Source: Aureimonas sp. AU22 (GTDB lineage Bacteria > Pseudomonadota > Alphaproteobacteria > Rhizobiales > Rhizobiaceae). Taken from it: 64,000 nt of DNA. The notes beneath the pieces were generated by a model. It did no database searches. It was not told the DNA's origin and worked only from the letters and a program-made list of their open reading frames with translations. The stretch lies in contig NZ_BBWJ01000045.1 of NCBI RefSeq assembly GCF_001463745.1, positions 1 through 64,000 on the forward strand, written 5' to 3'. Of the stretch, positions 43,188 through 52,933 are shown piece by piece. The position numbers and the translations under genes are program-made. Positions within the stretch are counted from its first letter, which is position 1. Each line of letters begins with the position of its first letter.

Positions 43188-43469
43188 CCCCACGGAAAGA
43201 CGCCCATCTACTATCCGCATGATGAACAAACAGCATCCTGATGGTGCGACAGAATGTACAGTTCCAATTTCAATCCGTATATCTGTTGTTAAAACTCTGG
43301 GTTACGTCGTTGATTCTGATAGCGGGTGAACACTGAACGTTCTGCAAACCAAGTACGTACGGTGGGTCGCGAGATGTTGTGAGTTATTAGTGTCTGAAGG
43401 GAGATTTTCGCAGCGGAATACGATCAGTCCTTAACTTTGGCCCCTTAAAGCAGGAGGCAGGAGAGAGTG

Positions 43470-45854
43470 ATGAACGTCCTGCTGACTTGCCTCGGTGTCC
43501 TGAACGACCCCATGCTGCTGACTTTGGCGTCCATAGTCTGCCTGATCGGTGTCTATGGTTCCTTCTCCGTGGCTCGCCATGCCGGGCGCCGCGATGTGGT
43601 CGCTCGTCGTCGATGGGCCTTCCTGTCTTTGGTGACAGCGGGCTGCACGGCTTGGGCCACGCATATGGTCGCCCTGCTGGCCTTCCGCCCAGGCATGCAG
43701 TCGGGGTTCGAGCCCACCACGACCGCCGTCTCGCTCTTGCTGGCGATCGCGGGCATCGGAGCGGGGCTGATGCTCACGCTGGGGCGACGCGAGCGTTGGA
43801 GACGGTTCGCGGGCGGCCTCGTGATCGGCCTCGGGGTCACGGTCCTCCATTACGTCGGTCAAGCCGCCTACGTTGTCCGCGGACATGTCAACTGGGATCT
43901 CACGATCGTCTGGTCGACCATTCTAGTCAGCCTCCCCCTGTTCGGTCTTGCGACGCTGGCGTCGGTCGAACGACGGCGCTGGATCAGCGTCCTCGGCGCG
44001 CCGCTGCTCGTTCTGGCCATCGGGGTCCTTCATATCGGCGGCATGGTTGCCATGACGCTGGAGTTCGATCCACGGGTTCAGCTTCCAGCCTGGACGGTGT
44101 CTCCCGATATCCTGGCGCCGATCGTTGCCGTCGTCTCGTTCGGCCTCGTCACGATCGCGATCGTCGGCTTGAGGCTGACCGTCGCAGCCAAGGCGAAGCT
44201 CCGCTACGAGAGACGAAGGCTCGGTGAACTCGCCAATCTCGCGCTGGAAGGGTTGGCGATCTGCGAAGGAAGCCGCATCGTCACCGCAAACGACAGTCTG
44301 GCACGCCTGATCGGGATCTCCCGCGATGAACTGACGGGATGCGAGCTTTCCGCGCTTCTGCCGAACCTCGACTTCCGCTCCCTACCGGAACGCGCGGAAA
44401 CTGATGCCCTCCTCATGAGAAGGCTTGGCCAACCACTGCCCGTGCGCGTCCTGCACAACGCCGTGGATCTTGCAGGGAGAGCACAGACCGTCATCGCCTT
44501 TCGCGATCAGAGCGAACGTCTGTCGGCCGAGGAGCGTATTCGCACGCTTGCCTATTCCGATTCCCTCACCGGCCTCGCGAACAGGACGAGGTTCCAGGAC
44601 GCGATCGCGACCTGTGTCAGCGAGCACCAGGATAACGGCAGCCCTTTCACCCTGCTTCTCTTCGACCTTGACGGGTTCAAGGACGTCAACGACGCGTTCG
44701 GCCATGCGGGCGGTGATGAAGTTCTTCGGGTCGTCGCACGACGTGCACGCAGCGTTGCCGAAGACCACCTCCTGGCCCGCTTGGGCGGCGATGAATTCGC
44801 CATCATCGTCCGAGGCAGCGCAGACCCGCTCCAAGCTGCCGCCATCGGCCGCAACCTGATCGAGACCATAGAGACACCCATCCCGATTGGGGACGAGATC
44901 GCGCACGTATCCGCCAGCGTTGGTCTGATGCCGTCCCAGCTTCAAAGCGTGTCGGCTGACGACCTGACGCTGGCTGCCGATTTGGCACTGTACGACGCCA
45001 AGGCCAACGGGCGGGGCCGCTTGCGACTGTTCACGCCCGAACTGCGGAAGGCTGCAAAGGACCGCCTCAGCGTGGGAGAGGACCTGCGCGAAGCCTGGGA
45101 GGCGCGGAACTTCGAGCTCTACTATCAACCCCAGGTACGCTTGACCGACGACCGGATCGTCGGAGCTGAAGCGTTGATCCGTTGGAACCACCCATACCTC
45201 GGCGTTCTGGCACCCGGGGCATTCCTGTCGGTCCTGGAAGCGGGTCCCCTTGCGCTTCCCGTGGGCGACTGGATCCTGAGGAAGGCCTGCGCGGATGCGA
45301 TGACGATTCGGCGCGGTGGACAAGCCGACTTCCGAATCGGCGTGAACCTGTTCGCCGCCCAGTTGCGAGCGCCAGACTTCGTGGAGCGCGTCGACGATGC
45401 GTTGAGGTCCACCGGGCTACCGGCCAACGCACTCGAACTCGAGATCACCGAGAACATCGTGCTGCGCAACGAGCGCACGATCGCCACCCACCTGTCTCGT
45501 CTACGCAAAATGGATATCGGCATCGCGTTCGACGACTTCGGGACGGGGTATGCCTCCCTGACCCTTCTCAAACAGTTGGACATCACCCGACTGAAGATCG
45601 ACCGTTCCTTCATTCGGGATATCGAAACGAACCGAAAGGACCAAGGCATCGTCGATGCGGTCATTCGGATGGCACGAGGGTGCGACCTGGACGTCATCGC
45701 CGAAGGCATTGAGACCCGAACCCAAGCGGATTACCTGCGCGAGCGCTTAAGCGAGGGGCAAGGGTATCTGTTCGGAAAGCCGATGCCGCTGACGAACTTT
45801 CGCAAATGTCGTCACGATAGCCCAGGACCGCAGCTGTCAGGTGCCGTAGCCTAG
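43470..45854 (+). CDS. MHYT-GGDEF-EAL protein (c-di-GMP turnover)
   Basis: A 794-aa membrane signalling protein. The N-terminal 240 residues form a seven-helix MHYT-type sensor with degenerate repeats (ATHMVALLAF, LHYVGQAAY, LHIGGMVAMT), proposed to bind copper and sense O2, CO or NO. A PAS-like region follows, then a GGDEF domain with an intact RLGGDEFAIIV (diguanylate cyclase) and an EAL domain with EALIRWNHP, ELEITENIV, DDFGTGYAS and AEGIETRTQ (phosphodiesterase). Both active sites look intact. The ATG at 43470 is preceded by AGGAG; a GTG three bases earlier is in frame. It is divergent from the PAS-PAS MCP. Confidence 0.93.
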   Translation: MNVLLTCLGVLNDPMLLTLASIVCLIGVYGSFSVARHAGRRDVVARRRWAFLSLVTAGCTAWATHMVALLAFRPGMQSGFEPTTTAVSLLLAIAGIGAGLMLTLGRRERWRRFAGGLVIGLGVTVLHYVGQAAYVVRGHVNWDLTIVWSTILVSLPLFGLATLASVERRRWISVLGAPLLVLAIGVLHIGGMVAMTLEFDPRVQLPAWTVSPDILAPIVAVVSFGLVTIAIVGLRLTVAAKAKLRYERRRLGELANLALEGLAICEGSRIVTANDSLARLIGISRDELTGCELSALLPNLDFRSLPERAETDALLMRRLGQPLPVRVLHNAVDLAGRAQTVIAFRDQSERLSAEERIRTLAYSDSLTGLANRTRFQDAIATCVSEHQDNGSPFTLLLFDLDGFKDVNDAFGHAGGDEVLRVVARRARSVAEDHLLARLGGDEFAIIVRGSADPLQAAAIGRNLIETIETPIPIGDEIAHVSASVGLMPSQLQSVSADDLTLAADLALYDAKANGRGRLRLFTPELRKAAKDRLSVGEDLREAWEARNFELYYQPQVRLTDDRIVGAEALIRWNHPYLGVLAPGAFLSVLEAGPLALPVGDWILRKACADAMTIRRGGQADFRIGVNLFAAQLRAPDFVERVDDALRSTGLPANALELEITENIVLRNERTIATHLSRLRKMDIGIAFDDFGTGYASLTLLKQLDITRLKIDRSFIRDIETNRKDQGIVDAVIRMARGCDLDVIAEGIETRTQADYLRERLSEGQGYLFGKPMPLTNFRKCRHDSPGPQLSGAVA

Positions 45855-46192
45855 TCAGCATAGCTACGTGCCGTCATCAGGTTTCACCGTCCCTGCCGCT
45901 CTACCAAGATGCATCGGCGGATCACCTTAAGACCGCCTCGGTGAGCAGCGCCCGTCTCTCCCAGAAGTCCGCTATTAACGTTCGTCGCCGAATAGCGGAC
46001 CGGCAGGAAACCATCCTGTCCGGTCTCAGGCCTCGTACGAAGCGGACGCCCAAAACCGGTTGGACAGGCTTCGACCCTTCTAGGTCTCTTAGGCTTACCT
46101 CACTGCGGCTTCATAGCTGACGCGTCGCAACGAACGTCCAGTGAGCGTCGTCTCGCACCTGTCCGTTGGCTTCCTAGCGGCAGGGTACGCGA
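45855..46192. other. Intergenic region
   Basis: Roughly 340 bases without a recognisable gene. The two genes flanking it (GGDEF/EAL on plus, marR on minus) converge here. I see only weak stem-loops (for example GTAGC/GCTAC near 45847-45870). Confidence 0.4.
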
Positions 46193-46654
46193 TTACTCGG
46201 CATAGGATCGACCAGTTGTTAGACCGTCTAAGTTCGCAAGGAGCCGAGAGAGGAAGTTGAGGAACTGCTCGGCCTCCCCGTCCGTGAAGCCCTCCAGCGC
46301 GTCGCGGTTGCCCTGGAACAGGACGGTGATCGCTTGCGGCAGGCGCGCAAGCGCCGCGTCCGTCAGAACCACACGCTGACTGCGGCCGTCGTTAGGATCT
46401 GGCGTGCGGCTGATGAGGCCGTCCCGCTCCATGCGGCGCAGCATCTGTGCCATGGGCGGTTGTTCGATCCGGGCAAAACGCGCCAATTCACGTTGTGTGC
46501 TGGCTTCCCCGTCCCGCAGGGCAACAAGGACCGGCAGATGGCCGATGCCGAACCCTAATGGCTTCAGCCGGGCCTCACTGAGGCGCGCAAACCCCCGGGC
46601 GGCGAGGCTGACGAGATGCCCCGGCGTCGTCAGTACGTTCCTGCCGTCGCTCAT
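46193..46654 (-). CDS. MarR family transcriptional regulator
   Basis: A 153-aa winged-helix repressor. The core (STQRELARFARIEQPPMAQM, LRRMERDGLISRTPDPNDGR with the wing Asp-Arg, SQRVVLTDAA) is typical of MarR proteins. GGAGG lies nine bases before the ATG. It is divergent from the dienelactone-hydrolase-like gene, with a palindrome between them, so it probably represses that gene and itself until an aromatic or electrophilic ligand binds. Confidence 0.9.
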   Translation of the reverse strand: MSDGRNVLTTPGHLVSLAARGFARLSEARLKPLGFGIGHLPVLVALRDGEASTQRELARFARIEQPPMAQMLRRMERDGLISRTPDPNDGRSQRVVLTDAALARLPQAITVLFQGNRDALEGFTDGEAEQFLNFLSRLLANLDGLTTGRSYAE

Positions 46655-46689
46655 ACTCGCTTGCCTCCGTTTCCGCTATCGACTAACAA

Positions 46690-46701
46690 GTGCATATGCA
46701 C
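46690..46701. promoter_or_regulatory. Palindromic operator candidate for MarR
   Basis: A perfect 12-bp palindrome GTGCATATGCAC lies 36 bases upstream of the marR ATG, followed by a second CATATG. The size and position between divergent genes fit a MarR operator. Confidence 0.55.
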
Positions 46702-46784
46702 ATATGTAAGTTGGAGGCAGCGAGATCGCAACGCCACAACTGTGCGTGCTCCTCTCCTGCACCCAATTCTTAGAGGCTGACGCA

Positions 46785-47516
46785 ATGCCGCGCGAAGACA
46801 TCTCGATCACCACCCAGGACGGCGTTTGCCCGAGCCACGCGTTTACACCGGACGGATGGGTCGGCGGGCCTGCCGTCGTCTTCTTCATGGACGCGGGTGG
46901 CATTCGCCCGGCTGTCTTCGACATGGCGCAACGACTTGCAAACGCCGGGTACCTCGTGCTCGTGCCCGACCTCTTCTACCGTTACGGCGCCTACGGTCCC
47001 TTCGATCCAGTGGAGGTCCTGAAGGGTGACTTCATGGCGACGCTTGGTCCTCTGATGGCGACGACCGGCAACACCAAGGCGGCCGAGGACATGGGCATGT
47101 TTCTGGCCTACGTCGATACCCGGACCGATGTGACGGGTAAGCTCGGGGCGGTCGGCTTCTGCATGGGCGGCGGCATGGCAATCGCCGCGGCCGGCACGTA
47201 TCCGGATCGGTTCGCGGCGGTAGCGAGCTTCCACGGCGGCAACCTCGCCACCGACAGGCCGGACAGCCCGCACACCTACGCGCCGCGCCTGAAGGCGGAA
47301 CTCTACATCGCAGCCGCCACGAACGACGCCAGCTATCCCACCGAGATGGCCGAACGGCTGGAGCGGGCACTGATAGAGGCCGGTGTCCCATTCCGGGCCG
47401 AGACCTACCCGGCCGCCCATGGCTGGATGAAGCCCGACTTTCCTGTCTTCAACGAGGCTGCCGCCGAATGGGGATGGCGCGAGATGCTCGCCTTCTTCGA
47501 CCGCACACTGCGGTGA
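46785..47516 (+). CDS. Dienelactone hydrolase family protein
   Basis: Alpha/beta hydrolase of about 243 aa. The nucleophile elbow GFCMGGGMAI contains Cys, as in dienelactone hydrolase (carboxymethylenebutenolidase), with the catalytic His in YPAAHGWMKPDF and the conserved VVFFMDAGGIRPAVFD and DLFYRYGAY segments. Acts on lactone or ester intermediates of aromatic degradation; the real substrate is unknown. The ATG at 46785 (AGAGG upstream) is preferred to 46746. It is divergent from the marR gene. Confidence 0.9.
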   Translation: MPREDISITTQDGVCPSHAFTPDGWVGGPAVVFFMDAGGIRPAVFDMAQRLANAGYLVLVPDLFYRYGAYGPFDPVEVLKGDFMATLGPLMATTGNTKAAEDMGMFLAYVDTRTDVTGKLGAVGFCMGGGMAIAAAGTYPDRFAAVASFHGGNLATDRPDSPHTYAPRLKAELYIAAATNDASYPTEMAERLERALIEAGVPFRAETYPAAHGWMKPDFPVFNEAAAEWGWREMLAFFDRTLR

Positions 47517-47734
47517 CGCTGCGAGCCCCAAGTTCCTAGAAGAGGCAGGCCTCCCCGGATCCCGCACGGGCGATCATGTCCGCTTTCCACGTTCTCAGCG
47601 CAGGAACGGTGGGCCGCCTTTCAAAAACTCTCGGTTTTGGGCGACTTGGCAAGCGGACGCTCGGAAGCGGATCAGCCGTACTCGACCTGTTGCACACGCT
47701 CAAGCGCAGCAAGACCATTCCTAGAAGCGGTCGT

Positions 47735-48490
47735 TCATTGACCTTCGAACCAAGCCTTCGCGTCGGCACCGGCGGGAAGGATCAGGGGACTTCCGGGATC
47801 GGTCGCTGCGCGCAAGACGGCTTCGGCGACGTCCTCAGCGGTGGTCACCGGACCGTTGGCAGCCTCCTGCATGCGGGCGAGCGTCTCGTTCGTGAAGTCG
47901 GCATAGGCTTCGTGGAAGCCGCCTTGTGCCATGATCTGCGCCCGCGCGTTGGTCCCAAAGCTGGTGGTGGGCGCCGAGCCCGGGAGGACCGATGCGACGC
48001 GGATACCGAACGGAGCCAGCTCCAGCGCCGCCGCCTCGGTCAGGGCGTTCACCGCCGCCTTGCTCGAGCGATAGACCGACAGGAGCGGCAGCGGCTTGAT
48101 CGTCACGCTGGAGCTGACGTTGACGATGACGCCGGCGCGGCGCTCGCGCATGCCGGGCAGGACGGCCTGCATCATCGCGATCGTGGCGAACGTGTTGGTC
48201 TCGAAGATGCGCCGCACCACTTCCATCGAGGTGCCCTCGACCGGGTTCAACCAGCCAATGCCCGCGTTGTTGACGAGGACGTCGATCCGGCCCGCCTCGG
48301 CGATGGCTTTCCGGATGCTTTCCGCCTCGGTGACGTCGAGGGCGAGAACGCGCAGGTTCGCGGACGCGGGAAGCGTGCTGACGGCGGGGTCGCGCATCGT
48401 AGCGACGACACGCCAGCCTTCAGCCAGAAAGCGGGTAGCGATCTCGCGGCCGAAGCCGGTCGAGCAACCGGTGACGAGGACGGTCTGCAT
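47735..48490 (-). CDS. Short-chain dehydrogenase/reductase
   Basis: NAD(P)-dependent classical SDR of 251 aa. The cofactor-binding TGCSTGFGREIA, NNAG in DVLVNNAGIGW, and the catalytic Ser-Tyr-Lys in NVSSSVTIKPLPLLSVYRSSKAA are intact. The dinucleotide-specific residue after beta 2 (MRDP) suggests NADP. Substrate unknown. Preceded by GGAG. It is divergent from an AraC-type regulator that probably controls it. Confidence 0.93.
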   Translation of the reverse strand: MQTVLVTGCSTGFGREIATRFLAEGWRVVATMRDPAVSTLPASANLRVLALDVTEAESIRKAIAEAGRIDVLVNNAGIGWLNPVEGTSMEVVRRIFETNTFATIAMMQAVLPGMRERRAGVIVNVSSSVTIKPLPLLSVYRSSKAAVNALTEAAALELAPFGIRVASVLPGSAPTTSFGTNARAQIMAQGGFHEAYADFTNETLARMQEAANGPVTTAEDVAEAVLRAATDPGSPLILPAGADAKAWFEGQ

Positions 48491-48586
48491 GGGTCGGATC
48501 TCCGTTTAGGATATCGCCTGACTTACGCCGTCGCTGCTGGACGTGCTACGTGCATTCGTCCGTAGTTTGTTTGAGATCGTCCGCCG

Positions 48587-49507
48587 TTGGTTGACCCGCT
48601 CGCCCAGATGATTGCGCTGCTCATGCCCAGCGCCTCGTTTTCGAAACTCGTGACGGCTACTAGTCCCTTTGCCGTGCATCCGCCCAACCAGGGACCCTTC
48701 TACGCAGCCGTGCTGGAGGGCGATCTGGAGCTGCAGCTTCGCGGTCACCCGCCTGAGCGCCTCGGCGCGGGCGACTTCGTTCTGCTCCCGGCCTCCGAGG
48801 GTCTTGTGGTGACGAGCCGCGTGCCGCCGGTCGATCGTCCAGCCGACGAACCGGTCGAGGTCCGCCCAGGCGTGTTCCATCTCGGCGCCTCCCGCGAGCC
48901 CGACACGCAGATGATGATCGGCTACTGCGCCTTCGGGTCCGACGACGCTTCGCTTCTTGTCTCGTTGCTGCCGGGACTGGTGGTAGTGCGGGGGGAGCAG
49001 CGATTGACGACGCTCGTGGCGCTTCTCAGCCAAGAGGCGCGGGCAGAGCGACCGGGCCGCGACGCAGTGCTCGCACGCCTTCTGGAAGTTCTGCTGATCG
49101 AGGCGTTCCGGTCCACGACGAGCCGTGGTCCGGCCCCCGGCCTCCTGCGGGGCTTGGCGGACGAGCGCCTTGCCCTTGCGCTGCGCCGGATGCACGGTGA
49201 ACCGTCACGAGCGTGGACGGTCGGCGCGCTGGCGCGGGAGGCCGGTCTGTCGCGATCGACCTTCTTCGAGCAGTTCGGGCGCGAGGTGGGTCTGACACCC
49301 ATGGAATATCTGCTCGGTTGGCGCATGGCACTGGCCAAGGACCAGTTGCGTGGCGATCGCACGAACGTCGCCAAGGTTGCGGAGGGCGTCGGCTACAGTT
49401 CGCAGAGCACGTTCAGCGTGGCGTTCTCTCGTCATGTCGGGATGTCGCCAACCGCCTACGCCCGCAGCCAGAAGCTAATTTCGCGCCTCGAACCGTATCA
49501 CCCGTGA
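48587..49507 (+). CDS. AraC family regulator with cupin-type sensor domain
   Basis: About 306 aa: an N-terminal AraC_binding/cupin domain (DPLAQMIALLMPSASFSKLV, FYAAVLEGDLELQLRG) and a C-terminal double helix-turn-helix (TVGALAREAGLSRSTFFEQF, VAKVAEGVGYSSQSTFSVAF). The start is a TTG at 48587 in this annotation because the family N-terminus begins with DPL; an ATG at 48608 is the alternative. Neither has a strong ribosome binding site. It is divergent from the SDR gene with 96 bases between, the usual regulator-target arrangement. Confidence 0.9.
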   Translation: MVDPLAQMIALLMPSASFSKLVTATSPFAVHPPNQGPFYAAVLEGDLELQLRGHPPERLGAGDFVLLPASEGLVVTSRVPPVDRPADEPVEVRPGVFHLGASREPDTQMMIGYCAFGSDDASLLVSLLPGLVVVRGEQRLTTLVALLSQEARAERPGRDAVLARLLEVLLIEAFRSTTSRGPAPGLLRGLADERLALALRRMHGEPSRAWTVGALAREAGLSRSTFFEQFGREVGLTPMEYLLGWRMALAKDQLRGDRTNVAKVAEGVGYSSQSTFSVAFSRHVGMSPTAYARSQKLISRLEPYHP

Positions 49508-49621
49508 GGCCGAAAGTGGATTGCAAGCAACGGGTTGCTTCGAACACCCTGCTGCCGCTTTGATGGCATCAGTCACGACAGCCGACTGCCGCCTTTCCAC
49601 CCGATTACGCCGACTGGCGGC

Positions 49622-49660
49622 GCGGAAACGGACGTTCGGAAGCGGTCCGTCTGTTTCCGC
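49622..49660. terminator. Bidirectional hairpin between araC-type gene and dnaE2
   Basis: GCGGAAACGGAC (49622-49633) pairs fully with GTCCGT (49645-49650) and TTCCGC (49655-49660), separated by a four-base bulge. It lies in the 156-base gap between convergent gene ends. No T run follows, so it may be a factor-independent hairpin of modest strength. Confidence 0.5.
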
Positions 49661-49663
49661 CCC

Positions 49664-52600
49664 CTAACGGAAGTCTCGCGTCTTCACCCGAATCTCATCG
49701 ACGACGTGGCCGTAGGGATCCGCCATCGTCTTGGCGGGCGGCATGCGTGGCACCACGTCGGCTTTCAGGGGCGTCGTGTCCGCAACACTGTCCACCGCCG
49801 GTCCCCGACGCCCGACGCTCGCGAATTCCTTCGACAGGTCCGTCAGCGAATGCGCTACCAAATGCACGACCTCCCCTTCCCGTTGAATGCGTCCGCGCAC
49901 GCCCATCATCCCGGCGCCCAGCACCGTCCGGCGGTTCGCCTCGAACACCTTCGTCCAGACGACGAGGTTCGCGACGCCCGTTTCGTCCTCGATCGTGATG
50001 AACATGACGCCCTTCGCCGAGCCCGGACGCTGGCGGACGAGTACGAGTCCGGCAACCTCCACCCAACGGCGGTCACGTGACGACATCGCCTCGGCGCAGG
50101 TGATGTGGCGCCGCCGGCCCAGTTCGGCCCGGAGGAACGAGACCGGATGCTGGCGGAGCGTCAGGCCGACATGGCCATAGTCCTCGACGACCTCGCCGCC
50201 CTCCGGCATCGCCCGCAGCCGCACGACAGGCTCGACCTGCTCGGCCACGGTCGCCGCTTCCCGTTCGGCGGCCGCGGCGAACAGCGGAAGCGGCTCGTCG
50301 CGCAGCGCCTTGATGGCCCACAGTGCGTCCCGGCGGCTCATTCCCAACGCGGGACGGAAGGCGTCCGCCTCGGCGAGTTCCGTCAGCGCGGCATGCGGAA
50401 CCCGCGCCCGGCGCCACAAGTCGTCGACAGAGGCGAACGGCGTGTACTCCCGTGCTGCGACAAGCCGTGCCGCGTCCGCGTTGCCGAGCCCGCGCACCAT
50501 GCGCAGCCCTAGCCGGACGGCGAAGCGCCCATCGTCGGCATCGGAAAACTCTTCCGCTCCACTCGGCTCCAGCGTGCAGTCCCAGCGGCTGGCGTTGACG
50601 CAGACGGGTCGGACCTCGACGCCGTGCTCCTGTGCGTCCCTTACGATCTGCGCCGGGGCGTAGAAGCCCATCGGCTGGGCGTTCAGGAGCGCCGCGCAGA
50701 AGACGTCCGGGTGCCAGCACTTCAGCCAGCTCGAGGCGTAGGCGATCAGGGCGAAGCTCGCCGCATGGCTCTCCGGGAAGCCGTACGATCCGAAGCCCTC
50801 GAGCTGGCGGAACGTGCGCTCCGCAAACTCGCGCTCGTAGCCGTTCGACACCATTCCCTCGACCAGTTTGTCGCGGAAGTGGGAGACGCCGCCCGTAAAC
50901 TTGAATGTCGCCATGGCGCGCCGGAGCTGGTCCGCCTCGCCTGGCGTGAACCCGGCGCACTCGATCGCGACGCGCATCGCCTGTTCTTGAAAGAGTGGCA
51001 CGCCGAGTGTCTTACCCAGGACTCGCTCGAGCTCTGGCTTCGGGAAGACGACCTTCTCCTTGCCCTCGCGGCGCCGGAGGTAAGGATGCACCATGTCGCC
51101 CTGGATCGGCCCGGGGCGGACGATCGCGACCTCGATGACGAGATCATAGAACGTCCTCGGCTTCATCCGCGGCAGCATGGCCATCTGGGCGCGGGACTCG
51201 ATCTGGAACGTGCCGAGCGTGTCCGCCCGTCGGATCATCGCATAGGTGCGCGGATCCTCCGCCGGGATGCTGGCGATGTCTAGGGCGATGCCCTTGTGGT
51301 CGCGCAGGAGATCGAGCCCCCGACGCATAGCGCTCAACATGCCCAGCGCCAGCACGTCGACCTTCATGAACTTCAGCGCGTCGATGTCGTCCTTGTCCCA
51401 CTCGATCACCTGACGGTCGACCATTGCGGCCGGCTCGATGGGGACGAGCTCGTCGAGGCGGTCGCGCGTGAGGACGAAGCCGCCCGGGTGCTGCGACAGA
51501 TGGCGCGGGAAGCCGACGAGTTGGCCCGCGAGCTCGAGTGCCAGCCGGAGGCGCCGGTCCTCGAGGTTCAGGTTGATAGAGGCGGCGTGCTTCTCGTCGA
51601 TGTCCTCGGACCAACCCCAGACCTGGGACGACAGCGTCTTCGTGAGGTCCTCCGGCAGGCCGAGCGCCTTGCCGACGTCGCGCAGCGCGCCCTTCGCTCG
51701 GTAGCGGATAACAGTTGAGCACAAGGCGGCTCTGTCGCGCCCGTAGGTCTCGTAGACCCACTGGATGACCTCCTCGCGCCGCTCGTGCTCGAAGTCGACG
51801 TCGATGTCGGGCGGCTCGCGTCGCTCCTCGGAAACGAAGCGCTCGAACAGGAGGTCGTTGCGCGAGGGATCGATCGATGTCACGCCGAGGACGTAGCAGA
51901 CGGCGGAGTTCGCGGCCGAGCCGCGGCCCTGGCAGAGGATGCCCTTCGACCGGGCGAAGCGGATGATGGAGTTCACCGTCAAGAAGTACGGCGCGTAGTC
52001 GAGGCGCTCGATCAGCCGGAGCTCGTGCTCGAGGTTGCGCCGGACGCTGCCCGGCAGGCCCTCGGGATAGCGCTCGGCCGCCCCCTCCCACGTCAGCTTC
52101 GTTAGCGCCTCCTGCGGCGTCAGGTCGGGGAACTGGCGCTCTTCCGGGTACTGATAGGCAAGCTCCGACAGTGAGAAGCGGCATCGGTCGGCGATCTCGA
52201 TCGTCCGCGAGAGCGCCTCCGGGTACCGTGCGAACAGGCGGTGCATCTCCTCCGGCGGCTTGAGGTATCGGTCGGCGTGCCGCTCGCGGCGGAAGCCCGC
52301 GTTGTCGATGGTGACGTTGTGGCGGATGCAGGTGACGACGTCCTGCAAGATCCGGCGGTCGGGCTCGTGGAACAGGACGTCGTTCGTCACCACGGTCGGT
52401 ACGCGCATTGCCTGCGCCATGGTCGAGAGCTCGTGCAGCCGGAGCTGGTCGTTGGGCCGGCGACGGAGCGTCAGCGCGACGTAGGCCCGGTTGCCGAACG
52501 CCTCCCGCAGGCGACGGAGCTGCCGGCCGAGGTCCTCGTCCGCCTCGTCGGGTACGAGGATTGCCACCATGCCCTCGCCGTGCGCGACGAGGTCGTCCCA

Positions 52601-52933
52601 ATGGAGCACACACCTGCCCTTCCCGCCCCGCGACTTGCCGAACGACAGGAGGCGGCAGAGGCGAGCGTAGGCCGGACGGTCCGTTGGGTAGACGAGGACA
52701 GGCAGCGCGTCGACGAAGTCGAGGCTGCAGCCCACGATGGCGCGGACTTCCGTGGTCTTGGCGGCTTCATGCGCCCGCACAATTCCAGCGACCGAGTTCC
52801 GGTCGACGACGGCGAGCGCCTCCATGCCCATCAGGCTGGCCGTTGCAAACAGCTCTTCGCAGGACGACGCGCCGCGTAGGAACGAGAAGTGCGAGGTGAC
52901 CTGAAGCTCGACGTAGCGGTGCGAGGGGTTCAC
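49664..52933 (-). CDS. dnaE2: Error-prone DNA polymerase DnaE2 (ImuC)
   Basis: Catalytic subunit of the SOS mutasome (1089 aa, normal). N-terminal PHP domain ([20 protein letters not shown], then [16 protein letters not shown]), the polymerase core with the acidic pair in [20 protein letters not shown], the finger region, an HhH segment and a C-terminal OB fold ([20 protein letters not shown]). DnaE2 replaces DnaE1 at lesions together with ImuB, which links it to the clamp. The start overlaps the imuB stop (ATGA), so imuA-imuB-dnaE2 form one transcript under the LexA box at 55174. Confidence 0.96.
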   Translation of the reverse strand: MNPSHRYVELQVTSHFSFLRGASSCEELFATASLMGMEALAVVDRNSVAGIVRAHEAAKTTEVRAIVGCSLDFVDALPVLVYPTDRPAYARLCRLLSFGKSRGGKGRCVLHWDDLVAHGEGMVAILVPDEADEDLGRQLRRLREAFGNRAYVALTLRRRPNDQLRLHELSTMAQAMRVPTVVTNDVLFHEPDRRILQDVVTCIRHNVTIDNAGFRRERHADRYLKPPEEMHRLFARYPEALSRTIEIADRCRFSLSELAYQYPEERQFPDLTPQEALTKLTWEGAAERYPEGLPGSVRRNLEHELRLIERLDYAPYFLTVNSIIRFARSKGILCQGRGSAANSAVCYVLGVTSIDPSRNDLLFERFVSEERREPPDIDVDFEHERREEVIQWVYETYGRDRAALCSTVIRYRAKGALRDVGKALGLPEDLTKTLSSQVWGWSEDIDEKHAASINLNLEDRRLRLALELAGQLVGFPRHLSQHPGGFVLTRDRLDELVPIEPAAMVDRQVIEWDKDDIDALKFMKVDVLALGMLSAMRRGLDLLRDHKGIALDIASIPAEDPRTYAMIRRADTLGTFQIESRAQMAMLPRMKPRTFYDLVIEVAIVRPGPIQGDMVHPYLRRREGKEKVVFPKPELERVLGKTLGVPLFQEQAMRVAIECAGFTPGEADQLRRAMATFKFTGGVSHFRDKLVEGMVSNGYEREFAERTFRQLEGFGSYGFPESHAASFALIAYASSWLKCWHPDVFCAALLNAQPMGFYAPAQIVRDAQEHGVEVRPVCVNASRWDCTLEPSGAEEFSDADDGRFAVRLGLRMVRGLGNADAARLVAAREYTPFASVDDLWRRARVPHAALTELAEADAFRPALGMSRRDALWAIKALRDEPLPLFAAAAEREAATVAEQVEPVVRLRAMPEGGEVVEDYGHVGLTLRQHPVSFLRAELGRRRHITCAEAMSSRDRRWVEVAGLVLVRQRPGSAKGVMFITIEDETGVANLVVWTKVFEANRRTVLGAGMMGVRGRIQREGEVVHLVAHSLTDLSKEFASVGRRGPAVDSVADTTPLKADVVPRMPPAKTMADPYGHVVDEIRVKTRDFR

